Assembly (NCBI RefSeq): GCF_947488465.1 | Contig: NZ_CANKZA010000003.1 | Coordinates: forward strand, 186,001-250,000 | Reading direction: 5' to 3' | DNA length: 64,000 nt | Origin: an uncultured Microbacterium sp. | Lineage (GTDB): Bacteria > Actinomycetota > Actinomycetes > Actinomycetales > Microbacteriaceae | Shown: positions 8,024-15,681 of the stretch, in pieces | How the letters are laid out: the number at the start of each line of letters is the position of its first letter | How positions within the stretch are numbered: position 1 is the first letter of the stretch | Position numbers and translations under genes: made by a program | The notes under the pieces: model-generated | What the model saw: only the letters and a program-made list of their open reading frames with translations | What the model was told of the DNA's origin: nothing | Databases searched by the model: none

Positions 8024-8126
8024 ACCACAATACTAGCGTGACGCGCAAGTAAGAGGAAGGGTGTGACAGCACCGTGGTCGAGCGCACGCATGGTCGTGCA
8101 ATCGGGTCATCCGACGGTTGACGTAG

Positions 8127-8267
8127 CTAGAGAACGTTTAGCCCGCCCGAGGAAAAGCCCGAAGAGGCCCCGTCAATCGAATTACCAGAAGTCGAGCCCA
8201 GAGGCATGAAGACGACGAAGCCAACGACTCCGACCACGAAGTAGAAGATGACAACGCACGCAGGCAC
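8127..8267 (-). CDS. Possible single-helix membrane peptide
   Basis: A 46-codon minus-strand frame starting at GTG 8267 encodes a peptide with one strongly hydrophobic helix (VVIFYFVVGVVGFVVFMPLG) and a Ser/Gly-rich tail ending in GGLNVL. The composition suits a real small membrane protein better than random GC-rich sequence, but there is no clear ribosome-binding site. It fills most of the 304-bp space between higB and the small HTH gene. Confidence 0.3.
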   Translation of the reverse strand: MPACVVIFYFVVGVVGFVVFMPLGSTSGNSIDGASSGFSSGGLNVL

Positions 8268-8327
8268 CAAATGGTGGCTGACACACCCTCTTGCGGAAAA
8301 TCAACGATCGCGTGTAAACCCGGTTAC

Positions 8328-8639
8328 GTGAGCAAGAACGCCACCGACCGACGCAAGGCTCGCCGCAAAGAAGCTGCGGCGAAGGCGACCGCGACCGCGA
8401 AGGAGCAGGTGCTGGTCGAACGGTGGGGGAGTCGGCTCGGAGCCCTTGACCGCATGGGTGCGATCTCGCGCCGGCTCGATGAGATGAGGGCTGAGGAGCT
8501 TCGGTTGCTGGCCGAGCGCGACGATCTCGTTTTCGCACTCCGCGAGGTCGAGGTCCCGTGGACGCACCTCGCCGCGCGCACCGGCCTTAGTCGCCAGGCG
8601 CTCACCAAACGCATGGTCGTCGCGATGGACCGGGACTGA
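8328..8639 (+). CDS. Small HTH protein upstream of the integrase
   Basis: From GTG 8328 the product has about 103 residues: a Lys/Ala-rich N-terminus, a coiled-coil-like middle (RLDEMRAEELRLLAERDDL), and a C-terminal HTH, WTHLAARTGLSRQALTKR. It ends 3 nt before the integrase and is probably cotranscribed. It could be a recombination directionality factor or regulator, but no family is recognised. Earlier in-frame starts reach 8271. The C-terminal HTH resembles that of the small regulator at 1169..1390. Confidence 0.55.
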   Translation: MSKNATDRRKARRKEAAAKATATAKEQVLVERWGSRLGALDRMGAISRRLDEMRAEELRLLAERDDLVFALREVEVPWTHLAARTGLSRQALTKRMVVAMDRD

Positions 8640-8642
8640 GCC

Positions 8643-9521
8643 ATGGGCAGCATCCACTCGTACACAACCTCCGTCGGCCGGCGATACCGGATCAGCTACC
8701 GCAAGCCGAGCGGGCAGCAGGCGACTCTTCGCGGCCTCCGCACGAAGCACGAGGCGGAGATCAGACTCGCCGAAGTGGAGATCTCGAAGAACCGCGGCGA
8801 GTTCGTTGACCCCTCGGACTCGAGGGCCCCGCTCGGATCGCTGGGGACGGAGTGGCTCGCGGCGCGACAGGCGGATCTCAAGCCGTCGACGTTCCGCAGC
8901 ATCGACTCCGCGTGGCGCATCCACGTGCGACCGAAGTGGGAGCGACGCGTGGTCGGGAGCATCCGGCACTCGGAGGTCCAGGCGTGGACCTCCGAGCTTG
9001 CCAAGACGCACAGCCCGACGACCGTGCGCCGGGCGCACGAAGTACTCGCCGGCATCCTCGATGTCGCCCTCCGGGACCGTCGCATCGCGTCGAACCCGGC
9101 ACGCGGTATCAAACTCCCGCGGAAGGTCGCGAAGCCTCGCGCCTACCTCACCCATCAGCAGGTCGCCGACCTTGCGCGCGAGTCGTCGCAACCTGAACTG
9201 GTGACGCGAGCGCAAGTCTCTGCCGACCAGGCGATCGCCGACGCGCTGGCGGCCGGCCGGCAGCCCCCGCCATCGTTTCCGCGCGTCACGCCGCATGACC
9301 TCCGTCACACTGCCGCGTCGCTCGCCATCTCAGCCGGAGCGCACGTCAAAGCAGTGCAACGGATGCTGGGCCACGCCTCGGCGGTGATGACCCTTGACAC
9401 GTACGCCGACCGCTTCGACGACGACCTCGACACCGTGTCGGAGGCTCTCGGGATGGCGGCGGCATCGTCCGATGTGATCGCCGTTCTGTCTCGTGACAAC
9501 AACCGTGACAACAGCGTGTGA
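8643..9521 (+). pseudogene. Tyrosine integrase with an internal in-frame deletion
   Basis: The 292-residue product has the N-terminal arm-binding (AP2-like) region, a SAM-like core-binding domain (residues about 65 to 150), and the C-terminal catalytic end HDLRHTAASL, MLGH and TYADRF with the Tyr nucleophile. Related actinobacterial phage/ICE integrases are about 380 to 400 residues. Here, QPELVT is joined directly to a short linker before FPRVTPHDLRH. The segment carrying the first catalytic Arg (usually TGLRxGE) and the beta-hairpin Lys is missing. I infer that the protein cannot recombine DNA. It lies next to a tRNA-Lys gene, a typical attachment site. Confidence 0.8.
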
Positions 9522-9582
9522 CAACAACCGCGACCCTCCCGCGCCACAAAGCCGCGTTCAGATGTTGTCAAAGTGTTGTCAC
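9493..9582. repeat. Clustered GTGACAAC repeats, direct then inverted
   Basis: GTGACAAC occurs at 9493, 9505 and 9518 in the 3' end of the integrase gene. The inverted form GTTGTCA(C) occurs at 9564 and 9575 just before the tRNA-Lys 3' end. Their position between int and the tRNA suits integrase arm-type binding sites. The first copies also encode an Asp-Asn-Asn repeat, so coincidence cannot be excluded. Confidence 0.4.
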
Positions 9583-9653
9583 GGGGCCATTTCGGGTGTC
9601 CCGTGACAGCTGCGATCCCAGTGGATACAAGGGATCGGGGCGGTGAAGAAGGG

Positions 9654-9726
9654 TGGGCCCCGTGGGGCTCGAACCCACGACCCGCGGATTAAAAGTCCGA
9701 TGCTCTACCGACTGAGCTAGAGGCCC
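9654..9726 (-). tRNA. tRNA-Lys (anticodon TTT)
   Basis: The minus strand folds as a 73-nt cloverleaf. The acceptor begins GGGCCTC, the D-arm holds AGCTCAGTCGGTAGAGC, the anticodon loop is CTTTTAA with TTT, and the T-arm is GTGGG-TTCGAGC-CCCAC. A discriminator A is followed by CCC, so CCA is not encoded. Its 3' end faces the integrase remnant, consistent with use as an attachment site. No second copy of its 3' end was found inside the window. Confidence 0.95.
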
Positions 9727-9773
9727 TAGATCTCCCAGCCTACTTGCCGGGAACACCACCGCACGCACGGAAA

Positions 9774-9801
9774 CCGCCGGAGGTCCGTAGACCTCCGGCG
9801 G
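9774..9801. terminator. Terminator hairpin downstream of the fasciclin gene
   Basis: CCGCCGGAGGT and ACCTCCGGCGG form a perfect 11-bp stem with a 6-nt loop. It lies about 40 bp past the stop of the minus-strand fasciclin gene. GTTT on one side and AAAC on the other suggest it can act in both directions. Confidence 0.75.
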
Positions 9802-9840
9802 CGTTTCCCCCCCACACCCGGGCGCGGCTCGGGTTCTTGA

Positions 9841-10497
9841 TTACTCGGCCGGCGGCATCAGCACCGTGTCGACCAGGTAAACCACGGCGTTGGCGGTCTG
9901 GACGCCACCGCAAAGGACGGCCGCATCGTTGACCATCAGGTTGTCACCGGATCCGGTGACCTCCAGGCTTCCGCCCTGCACCGTGGCGTGCATGCCGGCG
10001 ATGTCTGCCGGCTCGATCTGACCTTCGACCACGTGGTACGTGAGGATCTTGGACAGCAGATCGCTGTCGGTCTTGAGCGTCTCGATCGTGGCCGCGTCGA
10101 TCTTGCCGAAGGCGTCATCGACCGGAGCGAAGACGGTGAACTCGCTGCCGTTGAGCGTGTCGACGAGGTTGACGTCGGGGTTCAGCTGACCGCTGACCGC
10201 CGAGACCAGCGTCGTGAGCATCGGGTTGTTGGATGCCGCGACCGCCACCGGGTCCTGCGACATGCCCTGGATCGAGCCGCCGCCGGTCGGGTTTGCTTCG
10301 GCGTATGCCGCGCAGGCGGGGCCGACAAGGTTGGCGGCAGGGTCCATCTCCATTGCTTCGGGAGTGGCTTCCATCGTGGCCGACGGCTCACTCGACGGCT
10401 CGGCCGTGGTGGAACCCATCGAACATGCCGAAAGGGCGAACGTGCCGGCGATGGCAAGGGTCAGAGCTGCCGTGATCTTCTTCTTGGTGCTGAGCAT
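9841..10497 (-). CDS. Fasciclin-domain lipoprotein (MPT70/MPT83-like)
   Basis: The 218-residue protein starts with a lipoprotein signal ([16 protein letters not shown], lipobox LSAC with Cys25). An acidic linker follows, then one fasciclin domain from about residue 80 to the end, including [27 protein letters not shown] and [11 protein letters not shown]. It should be surface-anchored; the family mediates adhesion or binding. The ATG has GGAGG with proper spacing. Divergent dipZ and the nearby sigK-rskA pair match the mycobacterial SigK regulon, in which mpt70/mpt83 are the main targets. A SigK-like promoter lies upstream. Confidence 0.9.
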   Translation of the reverse strand: MLSTKKKITAALTLAIAGTFALSACSMGSTTAEPSSEPSATMEATPEAMEMDPAANLVGPACAAYAEANPTGGGSIQGMSQDPVAVAASNNPMLTTLVSAVSGQLNPDVNLVDTLNGSEFTVFAPVDDAFGKIDAATIETLKTDSDLLSKILTYHVVEGQIEPADIAGMHATVQGGSLEVTGSGDNLMVNDAAVLCGGVQTANAVVYLVDTVLMPPAE

Positions 10498-10544
10498 GAT
10501 GTCCTCCGTGACTCATGGGTCGCTGGGTGCGGCCTCACCAAGCT

Positions 10545-10571
10545 CTTCGGAGCGCGGGGGAGATCGGATGG
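10545..10571 (-). promoter_or_regulatory. SigK-type promoter of the fasciclin gene
   Basis: On the minus strand CCATCC (10571 to 10566) is followed by a 15-nt spacer and CCGAAG (10550 to 10545). The published mycobacterial SigK consensus, as I recall it, is CCATCC and CCGAAT. The -10 lies about 48 nt before the fasciclin ATG. A weaker CAATCC-N15-ACGAAC on the plus strand (10608 to 10634) could serve dipZ. Confidence 0.6.
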
Positions 10572-10659
10572 GAGAAATCGAGAAAAGATTCCGGGACGGC
10601 ATCGTGCCAATCCGATCGGGCCCCAGTGACGAACACTCCTCGACAGGAACGAGGCCCTC

Positions 10660-12375
10660 ATGGACGTCATCATCATCGGTCTGCTGGGCGGACTGATCAC
10701 GGGAATCTCCCCGTGCATCCTCCCGGTTCTACCGGTCATCTTCTTGACGGGAGGTGCGCAGTCGGCGCGGATCGAAGGCCAGCCGATGGCCTCGCCGCCA
10801 CGGAGTCGGCCGTTCCTCGTGATCCTCGGTCTCGTGCTGAGCTTCACGATCGTGACGCTCGCCGGCTCGCTCGTTCTCGGGGTGCTGAACCTGCCGCAAG
10901 ACCTGATGAGGTGGCTCGGCATCATCGTGCTGATTCTCATCGGTGTCGGGCTGCTGATCCCGAAGGTCGAGCAACTGCTCGAGCGCCCGTTCCAGTGGAT
11001 CCCGCGTCGTGAAATCGGCAACGGAGGAAACGGATTCGGCGTCGGACTCGCGCTCGGTGCCGTCTTCGTGCCGTGCGCCGGCCCGGTGCTCGCCGCGATC
11101 ATCGTCGCCGGAGCGACCGGACGCATCGGCGTCGACACGATCCTGCTGACCGTGGCCTTCGCGGTGGGCGTTGCCATCCCGCTCCTCTTCTTCGCACTGG
11201 CGGGCCGCGGTCTGATCGAGCGCATCAAGGCTTTCCGCAAGCGCGAGCGCGGCCTGCGTATTGCCGCCGGAATTGCGATGCTCGCGCTCGCCGTAGGTCT
11301 CGTCTTCAACGTCCCGCAGGCTTTGCAACGACTACTGCCCGACTACACGGCGCAACTGCAGACCGACTTGACCGACAACGAGCAGGCGGCCGAGGCACTC
11401 GGACTCGGGGGTCTCGTGACCGACGAGAACCGTGAGCTGGCGAACTGCACCAACGGTGCGGAAGAACTCGAGTCCTGCGGCACCGCTCCGCAGATCCGGG
11501 GTATCGAGTCGTGGCTCAACACTCCCGATGGCGCGGGGGTCGATCTCGAAGAGCTTCGAGGCAAGGTCGTGCTCATCGACTTCTGGGCGTACTCGTGCAT
11601 CAACTGCCAGCGCTCCATCCCGCACGTCGTGGCGTGGGACGAGACCTATCAGGATGCCGGCCTCGAGGTCATCGGCATCCACTCGCCGGAGTATGCCTTC
11701 GAGAAGGATGCCGGGAATGTCGCGGATGGCGCGACGAACTTCGGCATCGACTACCCGGTCGCCCTCGACAACAACCTGTCGACGTGGACCGCGTACCGAA
11801 ACCGCTACTGGCCAGCGCACTACCTGATCGACGCCAGCGGAACCGTCCGCCACATCTCGTTCGGCGAGGGGAACTACGCCGCGACGGAGAAGATGATCCG
11901 TGAGCTGCTGCAAGATGCCGACCCCGGTGTCACCCTGCCGCAGACGACGGATGTCGAAGACGACACGCCCGACGTCGGGTCGACGACGCCGGAGACCTTC
12001 ATCGGATCATCCAAGGACGTCAACTACGGCGGAGACGAGCGCTACGGAGCGGGGGAGGCGGAGTTCACCTACCCGGCCGATCAAGCGCAGGACACCTTCT
12101 CGCTCGAGGGCGACTGGGCCGTGCAGACCCAGTTCGCGACGCCGACCGGCGATTCCGCCGGCATCCGACTCACCTACCGGGCGTCGGAAGTGCGCATCGT
12201 CGCCGCCGGTGAAGGGGAGGTGGCCGTCACGATCGATGGAAAGGATGCCGACGACATCTCCGTGGGCGGCACCCCGAAATCGTACGAGGTTCTCAAGGAG
12301 AGCGGCTCGCGGACCGGCCTGATCGAGCTCACCATCCCGGCTGGGGTGGAAGTGTACTCGTTCACCTTCGGATGA
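10660..12375 (+). CDS. dipZ: DipZ: CcdA-type membrane domain fused to a thioredoxin-like domain
   Basis: The 571-residue protein begins with a six-helix CcdA/DsbD membrane domain carrying the paired-cysteine segments GISPCILPVLP and FVPCAGP. An extracytoplasmic TlpA/AhpC-like thioredoxin domain follows with the redox motif CINC (Cys313, Cys316). A beta-rich C-terminal domain of about 110 residues resembles the DipZ-specific carbohydrate-binding-like module. It would carry reducing equivalents across the membrane to exported proteins. GGAACGAGG lies upstream of the ATG. The gene is divergent from the fasciclin gene and is followed by sigK. Confidence 0.92.
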   Translation: MDVIIIGLLGGLITGISPCILPVLPVIFLTGGAQSARIEGQPMASPPRSRPFLVILGLVLSFTIVTLAGSLVLGVLNLPQDLMRWLGIIVLILIGVGLLIPKVEQLLERPFQWIPRREIGNGGNGFGVGLALGAVFVPCAGPVLAAIIVAGATGRIGVDTILLTVAFAVGVAIPLLFFALAGRGLIERIKAFRKRERGLRIAAGIAMLALAVGLVFNVPQALQRLLPDYTAQLQTDLTDNEQAAEALGLGGLVTDENRELANCTNGAEELESCGTAPQIRGIESWLNTPDGAGVDLEELRGKVVLIDFWAYSCINCQRSIPHVVAWDETYQDAGLEVIGIHSPEYAFEKDAGNVADGATNFGIDYPVALDNNLSTWTAYRNRYWPAHYLIDASGTVRHISFGEGNYAATEKMIRELLQDADPGVTLPQTTDVEDDTPDVGSTTPETFIGSSKDVNYGGDERYGAGEAEFTYPADQAQDTFSLEGDWAVQTQFATPTGDSAGIRLTYRASEVRIVAAGEGEVAVTIDGKDADDISVGGTPKSYEVLKESGSRTGLIELTIPAGVEVYSFTFG

Positions 12376-12431
12376 CGACAGGGCGAGCACATGTACACGT
12401 CGCAGCGCCGGCATGGTGCATGCTGGGAGAG

Positions 12432-13019
12432 ATGGTCATCGACGGCATGGAAGTACCCGAGGACGGTCCCGAATCGGACCGCATCGGTGAGCTTCTCGTG
12501 CGCACCGCAGGGGGCGACGAGGCAGCTTTCGCCAGCCTCTACGATTCCCTCTCTCCCCGCGTGTTCGGCCTCATCCTCCGGGTCCTCGTGGACCGCGCGC
12601 AGAGCGAGGAAGTCCTCCAAGAAGTCTTCCTCGAGATCTGGCAATCCGCCGGCGCGTTCGCTCCGAATAAGGGACAAGGCCGGTCGTGGGTTCTCACGAT
12701 GGCACACCGACGAGCCGTGGATCGTGTCCGTTCGGCGCAGTCCGCAGGTGAACGTGACGTGCGGGTCGGGATGAGAGAACTGAATACTCCGGTCGCCGGA
12801 GTCGAGGAGCAGGTGGAGCTGCGACTGGACAGCAGGCGCGTGACGCGGGCACTGGGAACTCTGCCAGAACCGCAGCGCGAAGCGATCACGTTGGCCTATT
12901 ACGGCGGATACTCACAGAGTGAGATTGCGGCGCTGGTGGGGGCGCCGCTGGGAACGATCAAGACGAGAATGCGTGACGGGCTGTCACGCTTGAGGACGGA
13001 AATGGGGGTGATGTCGTGA
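12432..13019 (+). CDS. sigK: ECF sigma factor SigK
   Basis: The 195-residue ECF sigma factor has region 2 (FASLYDSLSPRVFGLILRVL, then EEVLQEVFLEIWQ) and region 4 (LPEPQREAITLAYYGGYSQS, EIAALVGAPLGTIKTRM). ATG 12432 has GGGAGAG just upstream. The gene order and the overlapping anti-sigma gene identify it as SigK rather than another ECF member. It probably drives the fasciclin and dipZ genes and is held inactive by RskA. It begins about 55 bp after dipZ and may be partly cotranscribed. Confidence 0.9.
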   Translation: MVIDGMEVPEDGPESDRIGELLVRTAGGDEAAFASLYDSLSPRVFGLILRVLVDRAQSEEVLQEVFLEIWQSAGAFAPNKGQGRSWVLTMAHRRAVDRVRSAQSAGERDVRVGMRELNTPVAGVEEQVELRLDSRRVTRALGTLPEPQREAITLAYYGGYSQSEIAALVGAPLGTIKTRMRDGLSRLRTEMGVMS

Positions 13020-13789
13020 ACGAGCAGGAGTTCGCCGAACTGTCGGCCGGGCACGCCCTCTCCGCTCTGTCGCCGGCGGACGAGCGCGCGTACACCGCTG
13101 CGCTCGCGGCACACCCCGAATGGGCCGCTATCGCCGAGGCCGACCTCCGTGCTGCCGCGGCGCTCGCCGACGGGGCAGAAGAGGTTGCACCGCCGCTCGC
13201 GGCACGCTCGCAGATTCTGAACCGTATCCGTCAGGCATCGGGCGAAGAGTCTTCCGCTCCGGAGCAGGTCGACGTTCCTGCGGCATCCGCTCCGTCGACC
13301 GAGGTTGTCCAGACCGTCGCGCGGCGGAACTGGTCGCGTGGCCTGTTCGCTCTCGTCGCCTCGATGGTGTTGCTCGTCGGGATCGGCTGGGGTGCGGGCA
13401 GTATCTCGGAGATCCTCAACCGGACGCCTGCCGAGAACACGCTCATCCAGATCGAAGCGGCTCCTGATGCGGCACAGGCATCCGGCGACCTCGTCGATGG
13501 TGGCACCGCGACGGTGCACTGGTCGGAGTCGCTCGGTCAGGTCGTCCTGGTCAGTCAGGGACTCCCGCAGATCCCGGACGACCGCACGTTCGAGCTGTGG
13601 TACGTCCGCGGTGACGGGGCGATCTCCGCCGGCACGTTCGACGCCGGTGACGGCAGGACGACGGCAGCACTCGCGTCCGGGATGGAAGCCGGAGACACGA
13701 TCGCGGTGACGATCGAGCCGGCCGGAGGGGCACCCGAGGGTGCGCCGACGACCGAGCCGATCGTGTTGATCCCGACGACCGGCGTCTGA
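13016..13789 (+). CDS. rskA: Anti-sigma-K factor RskA
   Basis: The GTG start overlaps the sigK stop (GTGA). The 257-residue protein has an N-terminal zinc-less anti-sigma domain (residues 1 to about 75, starting EFAELSAGHALSALSPADE), one transmembrane helix near 109 to 126, and an extracytoplasmic RskA C-terminal domain with DRTFELWYVRGDG. RskA releases SigK after regulated intramembrane proteolysis in mycobacteria; the same mechanism is inferred here. Confidence 0.92.
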   Translation: MNEQEFAELSAGHALSALSPADERAYTAALAAHPEWAAIAEADLRAAAALADGAEEVAPPLAARSQILNRIRQASGEESSAPEQVDVPAASAPSTEVVQTVARRNWSRGLFALVASMVLLVGIGWGAGSISEILNRTPAENTLIQIEAAPDAAQASGDLVDGGTATVHWSESLGQVVLVSQGLPQIPDDRTFELWYVRGDGAISAGTFDAGDGRTTAALASGMEAGDTIAVTIEPAGGAPEGAPTTEPIVLIPTTGV

Positions 13790-13846
13790 CCCTTCGCTCT
13801 TCGGGCTCGGCCTCGGCACGCGATGCGCCGGGTAGCCTGGACGGCG

Positions 13847-14485
13847 ATGAGTGACGACTCCCGCCCGTTCCACAAGCCCGTTCGGCGCCCCGCCGAGCTG
13901 TTCGACCGCCTGTTCAGCGCAGAGGATCCGGCTGAAGTGTCGCGCGTCGCGCATGCGACTGCCGCGGCACTGTTGACCCGCGTACGGGAAGCGCCGGCGG
14001 ATGCCGTGATCGAGCGGCTCGTCGCCTTCACCGACGAGAACGGGATCGACACGATCGCCGACCTCTGGTCGCGTGCACCCGCCCGCTCCCTCCCCGGGGC
14101 ACTGTGGCGGCTCTACCTGCTGCAGCTGATGGTGCACGACGACCCTCGCACCGCCGCGCTGCTCTACGAGCGGGGGCGGACACGTCTCGCCTCGGTCGAC
14201 GATGTCGTCGCCGGAGCACCGACACCGGCGGGGCCGGATGAGCTGGTCTCGCTGAGCGATGAGATCCTCCGCGGGATCTTCTCCGGCGATTTCGCCATCG
14301 CGTTGGAGCGCGCGGCATCCTTCTGCCGCGTCGAAGCGGCCGGTGCGACCGATCTTGCCGACGATTACGATGCCAGCGAGCCCGAGCGGGCACGCACGTT
14401 CACGACACGGGCGCTACGGTTGGCGACGTATGCCGAGGAACTCGCGGCCGCGGCAGGCCTCTGGCGACGGGACGCGCTGACCTGA
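13847..14485 (+). CDS. Conserved actinobacterial helical protein, unknown function
   Basis: The 212-residue, mainly helical soluble protein starts MSDDSRPFHKPVRRPAELFD. It has no catalytic motif I recognise. I recall similar Microbacteriaceae proteins misnamed as RNA polymerase beta subunits, but nothing here resembles RpoB. ATG 13847 is preferred over 13823 because TAGCCT lies 8 nt before it. The gene stands alone between rskA and a structured intergenic element upstream of pabC. Confidence 0.7.
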   Translation: MSDDSRPFHKPVRRPAELFDRLFSAEDPAEVSRVAHATAAALLTRVREAPADAVIERLVAFTDENGIDTIADLWSRAPARSLPGALWRLYLLQLMVHDDPRTAALLYERGRTRLASVDDVVAGAPTPAGPDELVSLSDEILRGIFSGDFAIALERAASFCRVEAAGATDLADDYDASEPERARTFTTRALRLATYAEELAAAAGLWRRDALT

Positions 14486-14509
14486 GCATCAGTCCCTGGA
14501 GCCAATAGT

Positions 14510-14587
14510 GCCGGGCCGCAGAACGCCTCTCGGCGCGGTGCCGCTCGAAGCGGCAAAAGATGGAGCCCGGGGTTACTGCGGCCCGGC
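14510..14587. ncRNA. Putative structured RNA closed by a 12-bp helix
   Basis: GCCGGGCCGCAG (14510 to 14521) pairs perfectly with CTGCGGCCCGGC (14576 to 14587). Inside are two smaller hairpins, CGCC-N4-GGCG (14524 to 14535) and GCCGCT-CGA-AGCGGC (14540 to 14554), giving a multibranch fold of 78 nt. It lies in the 160 bp between 14485 and pabC and ends before the pabC promoter. The strand is unknown. It could be a small RNA, a leader element or a terminator; it matches no riboswitch I can name. Confidence 0.4.
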
Positions 14588-14632
14588 TGTTCCAGTGTAA
14601 CGAATGCCACCGGGTGCGGTATTCCCGCGGCG

Positions 14633-14644
14633 TAGGCTCGCTTC
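14633..14644 (+). promoter_or_regulatory. Leaderless-type promoter of pabC
   Basis: TAGGCT (14633 to 14638) is followed by 6 nt and the ATG of pabC, with no Shine-Dalgarno sequence. The spacing puts the transcription start at or next to the A of the ATG. The same layout recurs at many genes in this window. Confidence 0.5.
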
Positions 14645-15529
14645 ATGGCACCGAGCTCCGCCCTCCTCATCGATATCGCACCGGCGGACGCTGACCGCGC
14701 CGACTTCGCGGACACGTTCACGGTGATCGACCCGGCACAGCCGGCGTTGCCGGTGGGGGAGCTGAGTGCCCAACGCGGCGACGGGGTGTTCGAGTCGATC
14801 GGTGTCATCGACGGACATGCGCAGGAGGTCACCGCTCACCTGGAGCGGTTGGCGCACTCGGCCGAGCTGTGCGATCTGCCCGCACCGCACCTTTCGCAGT
14901 GGCGACAGGCGGTAGCGCAGGTGGCCGCGCATGCGGGCGCCGGCGAAGCAGTGATCAAGCTCGTCCTCAGTCGTGGTGTCGAGGGTGGGCAGAGCCCCAC
15001 GGGGTGGGTCACTGTCGCCCCGGCCACCGATTTCGCCGCGTCGCGCGCGGACGGCATCCGCGTCGTGACGCTGGATCGCGGGTACCCTCTCGATGCCCCT
15101 GCGCGTGCTCCGTGGCTGCTGTCGGGCGCGAAGACACTGTCGTATGCCGTGAACATGGCAGCTCTCCGCGAGGCGAAACGTCGCGGCGCAGACGATGCGA
15201 TCTTCACGACAAGCGACGGGTTCGTCCTCGAGGCGCCGACGGCATCGCTGATTCTCCGTCGCGGCGACACGTTCGTCACGCCGGCACCGACCGGCGGCAT
15301 CCTGCACGGGACGACGCAGGTGAGTCTGTTCGCGCGTCTGGCCGCTCAGGGGTTCGCCGTCGCGTACGAAGAGGTTCCGGCATCCACGCTCGCGTCAGCG
15401 GATGCGGCATGGCTGGTGTCGAGTGTGCGCCTGGCTGCGCCGATCATCGACATCGACGGCCACTCGCTGCCCCTCGAGCGCGAGCCAACGGCATCCCTCA
15501 ACGCGTACTTGCTGTCCGGACGTGACTGA
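14645..15529 (+). CDS. pabC: Aminodeoxychorismate lyase / class IV PLP aminotransferase
   Basis: The 294-residue fold-type-IV PLP enzyme has GDGVFESIGV near residue 40, the Schiff-base Lys region SGAKTLSYAVNMAALREAKR, the DGFVLEAPTASLIL segment, and GGILHGTTQ. It most likely releases pyruvate from 4-amino-4-deoxychorismate to give p-aminobenzoate for folate. Branched-chain or D-amino-acid aminotransferase activity cannot be excluded by motif alone. No pabAB gene is adjacent. It appears to be a single-gene unit. Confidence 0.82.
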   Translation: MAPSSALLIDIAPADADRADFADTFTVIDPAQPALPVGELSAQRGDGVFESIGVIDGHAQEVTAHLERLAHSAELCDLPAPHLSQWRQAVAQVAAHAGAGEAVIKLVLSRGVEGGQSPTGWVTVAPATDFAASRADGIRVVTLDRGYPLDAPARAPWLLSGAKTLSYAVNMAALREAKRRGADDAIFTTSDGFVLEAPTASLILRRGDTFVTPAPTGGILHGTTQVSLFARLAAQGFAVAYEEVPASTLASADAAWLVSSVRLAAPIIDIDGHSLPLEREPTASLNAYLLSGRD

Positions 15530-15568
15530 CCCTCGCCCGCGCCGACGGTCCCAGGCGTGACGGTGGTA

Positions 15569-15663
15569 TGTCCCACTTTCGGTTGCTTTTGCGCCCACGA
15601 AACAACCGAAATGGGGACAACCCTCGCCCGAATGGGGACAAGGGCTGCCCCCAGTGGGACATG
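15569..15663. repeat. Intergenic TGTCCCAC-family inverted repeat element
   Basis: TGTCCCACTTTCGGTTG (15569 to 15585) pairs with CAACCGAAATGGGGACA (15603 to 15619). Two further inverted half-sites, AATGGGGACA (15631) and CAGTGGGACATG (15652), follow. A related cluster sits at 39473 to 39564. The element lies between convergent pabC and pstB and may double as a terminator. It looks like a short REP-like or decayed mobile-element repeat. Confidence 0.6.
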
Positions 15664-15681
15664 CGCGTGAGGAGGTGGGGC

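Noticed and set aside
1..9653. Second attachment copy of the tRNA-Lys 3' end
   Set aside because: I looked for the T-arm and acceptor sequence on both strands and saw no duplicate; the other island end is presumably outside the window.
12372..12431. Upstream starts extending SigK
   Set aside because: The extra N-terminal 20 residues do not resemble sigma factors, and ATG 12432 has a good ribosome-binding site.
14510..14587. Signal recognition particle RNA or a known riboswitch
   Set aside because: The GGAAGNAGCA tetraloop region of SRP RNA and the cores of common riboswitches are not visible.
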